Source of the DNA: an uncultured Alphaproteobacteria bacterium
GTDB lineage: Bacteria > Pseudomonadota > Alphaproteobacteria > HIMB59 > GCA-002718135
Direction of reading: 5' to 3'
Assembly (NCBI GenBank): GCA_902540265.1
Contig: CACBLW010000003.1
Location: 1-64,000, forward strand
DNA length: 64,000 bases
Shown: piece after piece, positions 36,249 to 42,519 of the stretch
Numbering within the stretch: position 1 is the stretch's first letter
Layout of the letters: every line of letters begins with the position of its first letter
Position numbers and translations under genes: made by a program
The notes under the pieces: model-generated
Database searches by the model: none
Told to the model about the DNA's origin: nothing
The model's input: only the letters and a program-made list of their open reading frames with translations

Positions 36249-36652
36249 TTTAAGCTTTCTATGTAAGACAAAAAATTATTAATTTCTACAAACTTACACA
36301 ATCCAATTGGAAACATTTCTCTCGTTGTAAATCCACCACCAGTCATAGTCCAAACATCAACTCGCAATGAGTTAAGTTCAATAGAATAAACTCTATCTCT
36401 AATATTATTTTCATTCGAAAATATGTTAACGTATGATAGTTCTAAATCTACATCATAATAATACTCATTAATAGATGTAATTTTATTAAGGTTTGTATTA
36501 ATGACTTTGACTTTATTTGATGAAATAAAATCAAATCCCCATAATAATGTTGGACATAATAGTTGATTATTTGAAAAATCATATTTTTTAAGAGCTATAG
36601 ATGAGGACGAATAAATAAATAAAAATATAAAAATAAATAATTTCTTTATCAT
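36245..36652 (-). CDS. Hypothetical exported protein
   Basis: 135-aa ORF with clear signal peptide (MIKKLFIFIFLFIYSSSSIA); overlaps sspB start. Confidence 0.65.
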   Translation of the reverse strand: MIKKLFIFIFLFIYSSSSIALKKYDFSNNQLLCPTLLWGFDFISSNKVKVINTNLNKITSINEYYYDVDLELSYVNIFSNENNIRDRVYSIELNSLRVDVWTMTGGGFTTREMFPIGLCKFVEINNFLSYIESLK

Positions 36653-36725
36653 ATCAAAAGAGTAATACAGTTCTTTTCTGATTTTAACTTTTTAATTCAA
36701 AACTTATTAATTTAATTCAATAAAA

Positions 36726-37091
36726 TTATTTTTTTAGTTTTTCCCATTCAGCCATACCACCAGAAATATTCTTTACATTCTTAATGCCCATGTCATGCAT
36801 TGTTTTAGTTGATAAAGTTCCTTGCCCACCAACACCACAAAATACAACATATTCTTTATTAGGATTTTCTTTAAAAAATTTATTTTCTAAGGGACTACCT
36901 TCTGCTAAATAAAATTCAAGAAAAGCTCTATCCAAATGTATTGCATTTCCTATTGTTCCTTTATCAAAACTGTCTTTATCTCTTACATCAATAAATTGTA
37001 CATTTGGATCATTGAGCTTTTCCCTTGCTTCTGTTGCAGAAATATTTTCAATTTCATTTTTAACACTCATCAATTCTTCAAATTTTTTCAT
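36726..37091 (-). CDS. Rhodanese-domain protein
   Basis: FIDVRDKDSFDKGTIGNAIHLDR; VVFCGVGGQGTLSTKTMHDMGIKNVKNISGGMAEWEK (CGVGGQG active-site loop). Confidence 0.9.
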   Translation of the reverse strand: MKKFEELMSVKNEIENISATEAREKLNDPNVQFIDVRDKDSFDKGTIGNAIHLDRAFLEFYLAEGSPLENKFFKENPNKEYVVFCGVGGQGTLSTKTMHDMGIKNVKNISGGMAEWEKLKK

Positions 37092-37112
37092 TTTTTTCTT
37101 ACCTTATTTGTG

Positions 37113-37136
37113 TGGGGCGTTCTGTTGCTCAGTGCC
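37113..37136 (+). repeat. Distal copy of the tmRNA 3' end (putative att site)
   Basis: TGGGGCGTTCTGTTGCTCAGTGCC, 23/24 identical to 39730-39753 inside ssrA. Confidence 0.85.
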
Positions 37137-37324
37137 AGAACAAGTCCTCATTAAATTACACATACCCAAACACCCAATAGTTTAAGCATTTCCTACTGTT
37201 ATCACTCATTCTTTCTTTAAAACTTATATCATATTTATTTTGAGAACAGAGAATTTTTAATTATTTTACACACGATATATAATAATTTAATAAAGTTATT
37301 TAAAAATTTATTGTATGTTTAATT

Positions 37325-37681
37325 ATGTTTTTAAACTTAATAAAAAAAATCACAGTCTTCTTATTTTTTGTTAATCCTGCTCTAGCTTTTCATGATGTAG
37401 AAGTTTCTAATGAGGATATAGCTACTTTAGGAGGATTATGGGTTCAAATATTTGTTTATGAAGAAAACTGTATAGATAATCAATATTACACTTTAATAAT
37501 AGAAAGATTACAAGAAAGTCCAAGATTTGAAAGATACTCATCAGAGATAGATCATTTAACTGAAAGCCAAGAATTGGCTTGGGAAAATGGTGCTGAAGGC
37601 GCAGCTTTAGTAATTGAATCAGGTGGAACAAGCTGTGATATTATAGCCGAAGTTATTTGGGAATGGTTTGGTGAAAATTAG
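37325..37681 (+). CDS. Hypothetical exported protein (cassette 1 cargo)
   Basis: 118 aa, signal peptide MFLNLIKKITVFLFFVNPALA, acidic mature domain. Confidence 0.65.
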   Translation: MFLNLIKKITVFLFFVNPALAFHDVEVSNEDIATLGGLWVQIFVYEENCIDNQYYTLIIERLQESPRFERYSSEIDHLTESQELAWENGAEGAALVIESGGTSCDIIAEVIWEWFGEN

Positions 37682-37698
37682 AAAAATTTTAATTTATT

Positions 37699-37720
37699 TA
37701 CGCACATATTACGCACAAAT
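37699..37720 (+). repeat. Two 11-bp direct iterons TACGCACATAT/TACGCACAAAT
   Basis: Adjacent copies at 37699-37709 and 37710-37720, ~51 bp from the core at 37772. Confidence 0.7.
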
Positions 37721-37771
37721 TTAGAGCAACTTAAAAAAACAAAAAAAATGAATCAAAATTTAAGAATATGG

Positions 37772-37906
37772 TGGGGTGTTCTGTATAACGACTACTAAAT
37801 CATTATTAACAGAAAATAAGGACTTTTGGAAACTTCTTCGTATAAACTTCGTAGTAAGTTTTCATTATTCGTCAGATTTCTTGTTTTAGTTCCTCGTAGT
37901 TTTTTG
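37772..37906 (+). repeat. Cassette left-end repeat, copy A (starts with core TGGGGTGTTCTGT)
   Basis: Nearly identical with small indels to 38930-39062: ...ACTAAATCATTATTAACAGAAAATAAGGACTTTTGGAAACTTCTTCGTATAAACTTCGTAGTAAGTTTTC...GTCAGATTTCTTGTTTTAGTTC.TCGTAGT. Confidence 0.9.
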
Positions 37907-37928
37907 TTATAAAAAAAAACTAATAAAT

Positions 37929-38810
37929 ATGAAACTACAAAATATATTAATTTATTTCAACATTAGTATTTTTTTTATTTTGCTATCTTCTAGTTTAAAA
38001 GCGGAAATAAAATTAAATGATTTTGTCCCAAGTCAATTTCATGGTGTCTGGAGTGAAGATTGTGAAATTCAAGAATTTACTTGGCGAATTGATGAATATA
38101 CAAGTTTAGAAATTACTGAAAATAATTTCTATTTAGATTTTTTGAAAACTAATCAGATTAATACTTACACAGTTTCAAAATACCATCAAGAATGGGAACC
38201 GGGAAAACCATGGTATTTTTTTATGAAAATAGAAAATGAAAAACTTGTATACAAAGATATGCCCTCTGAATGGAATGAAAAAGACTTTAGTTTCTTATTA
38301 GATTCTACATATGATGACACAACTGTTTTTGAAAAATGTGAGTTAGGTATAAAAAATGAATACAAAATAATTTTAAATACACTTTTAGAAATATTAGACT
38401 CAGACATCATTAAAATTTGTAGTGAAAGTAACTTTCAAAATATTAATTGCTATAAAAGTTTTTTTAATTTTTTTGACATAAATAGAGATAGAGAATTAAC
38501 AATTGCAGAACTATCATTCTTTTCTAAATTTTTAATAAATTTTATATACCTTAATGGTAATATAAATGCCGATTATAATGAAAGTTTAATGCAAGATAAT
38601 TTTTTAATAATTAATGGAACATCATTTGTTTTTGCACCATATTTTTCACAATTACTTGTATTAAATTATGATTTTGATAATTCTAATTCTCTATCAATTG
38701 ATGAAATACTAAATGAAAATTCTGAAATTATAACAAGTATTCCACTTTTATTAAATAGCGATATAAATTCATTACAAGATTTATTCACTAAATTTAACAA
38801 TATCTTTTAA
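37929..38810 (+). CDS. Hypothetical exported protein with two EF-hand-like loops (cassette 2 cargo)
   Basis: Signal-peptide-like N-terminus; DINRDRELTIAE and DFDNSNSLSIDE calcium-loop patterns. Confidence 0.7.
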   Translation: MKLQNILIYFNISIFFILLSSSLKAEIKLNDFVPSQFHGVWSEDCEIQEFTWRIDEYTSLEITENNFYLDFLKTNQINTYTVSKYHQEWEPGKPWYFFMKIENEKLVYKDMPSEWNEKDFSFLLDSTYDDTTVFEKCELGIKNEYKIILNTLLEILDSDIIKICSESNFQNINCYKSFFNFFDINRDRELTIAELSFFSKFLINFIYLNGNINADYNESLMQDNFLIINGTSFVFAPYFSQLLVLNYDFDNSNSLSIDEILNENSEIITSIPLLLNSDINSLQDLFTKFNNIF

Positions 38811-38848
38811 ATCTAATAGTTTTAGTTGGTATAAATATTTTCTTAAAT

Positions 38849-38929
38849 ACTTCGTAGTAACTTCGTAGTAAACTTCGTAGAAAGATTTTTATAAAAAATT
38901 ATTGATATTACTAGATAATATTAAAAAAG
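38849..38929 (+). repeat. Cassette right-end repeat, copy A with three CTTCGTAG iterons
   Basis: ACTTCGTAGTAACTTCGTAGTAAACTTCGTAG...ATTATTGAT..TAGATAATATT.AAAAAAG; matches 39650-39729; followed directly by core TGGGGCGTTCTGT. Confidence 0.9.
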
Positions 38930-39062
38930 TGGGGCGTTCTGTAGAACGATCACTAAATCATATTAACAGAAAATAAGAAATTTTGGAAACTTCTTCGTAG
39001 AAACTTCGTAGTAAGTTTTCTTTATTTGTCAGATTTCTTGTTTTAGTTCTTCGTAGTCTTTT
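38930..39062 (+). repeat. Cassette left-end repeat, copy B (starts with core TGGGGCGTTCTGT)
   Basis: Match to 37772-37906; core followed by perfect inverted repeat CGTTCT-GT-AGAACG (38935-38948). Confidence 0.9.
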
Positions 39063-39590
39063 TTATTCTTTAATTAAGGATAATAATTTCTTTGCTAGTC
39101 TAGAAACTGCCTTTCTTCTATCTTTTGAAAGTTTTTTAATAATTTTTATATTTTCTTTTATTGTTTTATTATCAATTTTATTGAAAGTTATTAGAGCATT
39201 CATTGATTGACACAAAACAATCCAATCACTGGAATTATTAAGATAATCAGATACAATTTTTTTTGCTTTTTTTTGTTCTTTATTTTCTAATTGATTAACT
39301 AATTCTGAAAATAATTGAGCGCAGGTCCATTGTGTGGAAGATTGTTTTATTTTTGAAATTTTGTTTAAGAAAATATGTTTAAAATCTAAAAACCATTCTG
39401 GTTTTTGTCTAAATATTCTTTTAAAAGCATTTGATGTTCTTAATCTTACTATTTGGTCTGTGCTTGAATAACACTTAATTAATGGATTAATTCTATTTTT
39501 TTTAACAATAACATGTTCAACAACTTTTATTGTATTACCTAGTGAATTTGGATGACCTCCAGTTAGTTCAGACTCATAATTCATTATCAA
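39063..39590 (-). CDS. HEAT-repeat-like protein (cassette 3 cargo)
   Basis: 175 aa, all-alpha repeat character; ESELTGGHPNSLGNT N-terminus, VRLRTSNAFKRIFRQKPEW. Confidence 0.7.
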   Translation of the reverse strand: MIMNYESELTGGHPNSLGNTIKVVEHVIVKKNRINPLIKCYSSTDQIVRLRTSNAFKRIFRQKPEWFLDFKHIFLNKISKIKQSSTQWTCAQLFSELVNQLENKEQKKAKKIVSDYLNNSSDWIVLCQSMNALITFNKIDNKTIKENIKIIKKLSKDRRKAVSRLAKKLLSLIKE

Positions 39591-39649
39591 TTAATTTGTT
39601 TAAATAAATCTGACAATTAACATTACCTAATAATAAATTATATATTTTC

Positions 39650-39729
39650 CTTCGTAGTAACTTCGTAGTAAACTTCGTAGAGAGGTTTTTAAAAGAAATT
39701 GTTGATTTGATTAGATAATATTTAAAAAA
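39650..39729 (+). repeat. Cassette right-end repeat, copy B with three CTTCGTAG iterons, abutting the tmRNA 3' end
   Basis: CCTTCGTAGTAACTTCGTAGTAAACTTCGTAGAGAGGTTTTTAAAAGAAATTGTTGATTTGATTAGATAATATTTAAAAAA, then TGGGGCGTTCTGT of ssrA. Confidence 0.9.
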
Positions 39730-39730
39730 T

Positions 39731-39960
39731 GGGGCGTTCTGTTGCTCGGTGCCCCTGACCGCGCTCACCTAGAATCTAGGCAGCAAGTGCTAATCTATTA
39801 TCGTTAGCGTTTATAAAATAGCCCGATAACGGTGGTACAATACCGGATAAAGTCTTTGTCTTTGAATTACCGTCAAACCTATTTCGTCCCCATATTGGTG
39901 GAGACGCCGGGTACCGCCCCCGGGTCCGAATAACTTATTGCACAAAGCATTTATTATCTT
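39731..39960 (-). ncRNA. ssrA: tmRNA, circularly permuted (two-piece); proteolysis tag ANDNRLALAA
   Basis: Minus strand: T-arm CCGGG-GGCGGTA-CCCGG, acceptor CGTCTCC + ACCA (39896), ATAT spacer, 5' GGGGACG (from 39891) pairing with CGTCTCC; GCT AAC GAT AAT AGA TTA GCA CTT GCT GCC TAG = ANDNRLALAA*; terminal GGGGC...GCCCC hairpin followed by ATTTTTT. The 5' boundary of the acceptor piece is approximate. Confidence 0.93.
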
Positions 39961-39980
39961 AGTTGCAAAGCAACATTTTC

Positions 39981-40008
39981 ATTATACCTTAAACTAATAA
40001 TACTTGAA
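39981..40008 (-). promoter_or_regulatory. Putative ssrA promoter (TTCAAG-N16-TATAAT)
   Basis: On the minus strand TATAAT at 39986-39981 and TTCAAG at 40008-40003. Confidence 0.45.
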
Positions 40009-40077
40009 AGTTTTGTCTTGAAACCTAGCAATTAAAAAAAAAAATTGTTACTAATTAAAACATAAAATAAAAGAAAT

Positions 40078-40566
40078 ATGATCAAAGCAATAATGGCAGT
40101 GGATGAAAAAGGAGGGATAAGTAAGGGCCAAAGTATGCCCTGGCCCAAAAATTCAATTGACTTAAAATGGTTCAAAGAAAATACTCTAAATAATGTCGTT
40201 GTAATGGGAAGGAAGACTTGGGAAGATCCTTTTATGCCTACACCTCTTAAATCAAGGATAAATGTTCTTATTACAAGTAAAGATAAAGAAATAATAGAAG
40301 GGGCAGATTATTACTTTAGTGGAAACATAAATGATCAAATTCAAAATCTTCAATCAAAATATAAAGATATGGATATTTTTATAATTGGAGGTTCAGAAAT
40401 AATAAATTTAACTTTTAAATCCATAGAACAATTTTATCTCACTAGAATCTACGGTAATTACAATTGTGAAAAATTTATAGATATTACTTCTATAGAAAAT
40501 AATATGAAAATGATTAAAAAAATAAATGGAGACTCAACTTGCCATTTTGAGATTTGGAAAAGATGA
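40078..40566 (+). CDS. folA: Dihydrofolate reductase
   Basis: IMAVDEKGGISKGQSMPWPK; VVMGRKTWE; IFIIGGSEI. Confidence 0.95.
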   Translation: MIKAIMAVDEKGGISKGQSMPWPKNSIDLKWFKENTLNNVVVMGRKTWEDPFMPTPLKSRINVLITSKDKEIIEGADYYFSGNINDQIQNLQSKYKDMDIFIIGGSEIINLTFKSIEQFYLTRIYGNYNCEKFIDITSIENNMKMIKKINGDSTCHFEIWKR

Positions 40567-41393
40567 AACAATACCTAGATGCTTTGAGATATTGTTATGA
40601 TAATGGCTCTGATGTTGAAAGTAGAGCGGGTGGTGTTAGAAAGTCTTTTGGTTATCAAATGCATTATGATCTATCAAAAGGTTTTCCTGCAATAACGACT
40701 AAAAAACTTGCATGGAAATCTGTAGTATCAGAGTTATTGTGGTTTATCGAAGGTTCAGACGATGAGAGAAGACTTGCTGAAATTTTATACAATGATTCAA
40801 GAGAAAATTTAAAAGATAAAAAAACTATTTGGACCCAAAATGCTCAAGCAGATTACTGGAAATCACAAGCTCGGTTTGAAGGAGATGTTGGTAAAATATA
40901 TGGAGTTCAATGGAGAAATTTTAATGGAGAAGATCAAGTCTTAAATCTAATCAAAGGACTCAAAGAAGATCCAAATGGAAGGCGCCATATTATTTCAGCT
41001 TGGAATCCTCCAGAGATTAAAAATATGTCATTGCCAGCATGTCATGCATTTTCACAATTTTTTATTTCTAATAACAAATTAAGTTGCCAATTATATCAAA
41101 GATCATGTGATATGTTTTTAGGAGTCCCCTTTAACATAGCTAGTTATAGTCTTTTAACTCATATGTTGGCAAGAGAGTGTAAATTAGAAGTTGGAACATT
41201 TATTCATTCTTTAGGAGATTTTCACATTTATAAAGAACATTTTAAGCAAGTTAAAATCCAATTAGAAAGAGCGCCTAAAAAATTACCTGAGCTTCAATTC
41301 GAAACAAAAGATTTTTTTAAATACAACGTAAATGATTTTAAATTAATAAACTATCAGCATCATGAAAAAATTGATGCTCTGATGAATGTTTAA
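40563..41393 (+). CDS. thyA: Thymidylate synthase
   Basis: GKIYGVQWRNF; LPACHAFSQFF; QLYQRSCDMFLGVPFNIASY; SLGDFHIY. Start ATG 40563 preferred. Confidence 0.97.
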   Translation: MKQYLDALRYCYDNGSDVESRAGGVRKSFGYQMHYDLSKGFPAITTKKLAWKSVVSELLWFIEGSDDERRLAEILYNDSRENLKDKKTIWTQNAQADYWKSQARFEGDVGKIYGVQWRNFNGEDQVLNLIKGLKEDPNGRRHIISAWNPPEIKNMSLPACHAFSQFFISNNKLSCQLYQRSCDMFLGVPFNIASYSLLTHMLARECKLEVGTFIHSLGDFHIYKEHFKQVKIQLERAPKKLPELQFETKDFFKYNVNDFKLINYQHHEKIDALMNV

Positions 41394-42433
41394 TCAAGAG
41401 ATTTTTTTAAGTTTTTTGCAATTGATATAAATTTTTTTGAAATTTCACCATCTGGATCATCTATCAAAGTAGGTATTCCATTGTCCGATTGAATTCTTAA
41501 ATTTGTATCAATAGGAATTTCTCCTAAAAAAGGTATTTTAGATTTTTCAGCTTCTTTTTTCACGCCATCTTTTGAAAATATATAATGTTTTTGATTACAA
41601 TTATCACAAATGAAATAACTCATGTTTTCCACAATACCAAGAATATCAACATTAACTTTTTTAAACATATTTATTCCTTTTCTTGCATCAGTAAGAGCTA
41701 CATCTTGAGGTGTAGAAATTATAATTGATCCTGAAAGTTTTGAACTTTGAGCCAAAGTAAGCTGCGCATCTCCAGTGCCTGGTGGCAGATCTATTATAAG
41801 GTAATCTAGTTCACCCCATTCAACTCCATTAAACATTTGCTCTAATGCTTTCATGACCATTGGTCCTCTCCAAATTGTTGGGGCCTCAGAGTCAAGAATA
41901 AAGCCAATAGACATCAATTTTATTCCATAATTTTCTAAAGGTATAAGTTTATTATTTTCATTCATTATAGGTTTTTTTGAAATACCCATCATTCTAGGAA
42001 TACTAGGACCATAGATATCTGCATCAAGTAAGCCAATTTTAAGATCTAGTGAGTTTAATGCTGTGGCAAGATTTACCGAAAATGTTGATTTGCCAACTCC
42101 ACCCTTTCCGCTGGCAATTGCTAAAATATTTTTTGCATCAATTTTAAATCTTTTATTATCATTATTATTTGTTTTATTACTTTCCACATCGGAGTTTATA
42201 ATTACATTCACAGAAAGTATTCCAGAAATTTGCTCAACATTATTTTTCAGCAATCTTGCTATATTTAGATAAAGATCTTCTTTTTGACCTTTTACAAGTA
42301 AGGAAATGTTTACATTGCCATCTTTTACAACTGCTGAAATATTTTGATTTTTAGGATCAAAACTAAGACTTGTTTCAGGATCACTAAATTTCTTAGAAAA
42401 TGTATAAATTAAAGATAAAATTTCATCAGACAT
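41390..42433 (-). CDS. mrp: Mrp/ApbC Fe-S cluster carrier ATPase
   Basis: ASGKGGVGKSTFSVNLATAL; DADIYGPSIPRMMG; IIDLPPGTGDAQLTL; ENMSYFICDNC. Confidence 0.96.
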   Translation of the reverse strand: MSDEILSLIYTFSKKFSDPETSLSFDPKNQNISAVVKDGNVNISLLVKGQKEDLYLNIARLLKNNVEQISGILSVNVIINSDVESNKTNNNDNKRFKIDAKNILAIASGKGGVGKSTFSVNLATALNSLDLKIGLLDADIYGPSIPRMMGISKKPIMNENNKLIPLENYGIKLMSIGFILDSEAPTIWRGPMVMKALEQMFNGVEWGELDYLIIDLPPGTGDAQLTLAQSSKLSGSIIISTPQDVALTDARKGINMFKKVNVDILGIVENMSYFICDNCNQKHYIFSKDGVKKEAEKSKIPFLGEIPIDTNLRIQSDNGIPTLIDDPDGEISKKFISIAKNLKKSLD

Positions 42434-42519
42434 ACTTGATTTTTCCAGATTTACTCAAATATTAGTTATTAAATAATATAATTAGTGTTAGTAGATAGAG
42501 CCAATATTATCAATAATAT

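Larger units (their letters stand above)
37113..39753. mobile_element. Putative tmRNA-anchored tandem cassette array (three single-gene cassettes, no recombinase)
   Basis: Core copies at 37113, 37772, 38930 and 39730 divide the region into three intervals, each with one substantial ORF; conserved left/right ends on two intervals. Confidence 0.7.

Noticed and set aside
36936-37154. 72-aa plus-strand ORF
   Set aside because: Antisense to the rhodanese gene and runs into the distal att-like repeat.
38849-39690. CTTCGTAG direct repeats considered as a CRISPR array
   Set aside because: Repeats are 8-11 bp, essentially adjacent without spacers, and occur in small groups at cassette ends; no cas genes.
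39574-39768. 64-aa minus-strand ORF in the track
   Set aside because: Its 5' part overlaps the tmRNA gene and the rest runs through the cassette right-end repeat; not credible as protein.
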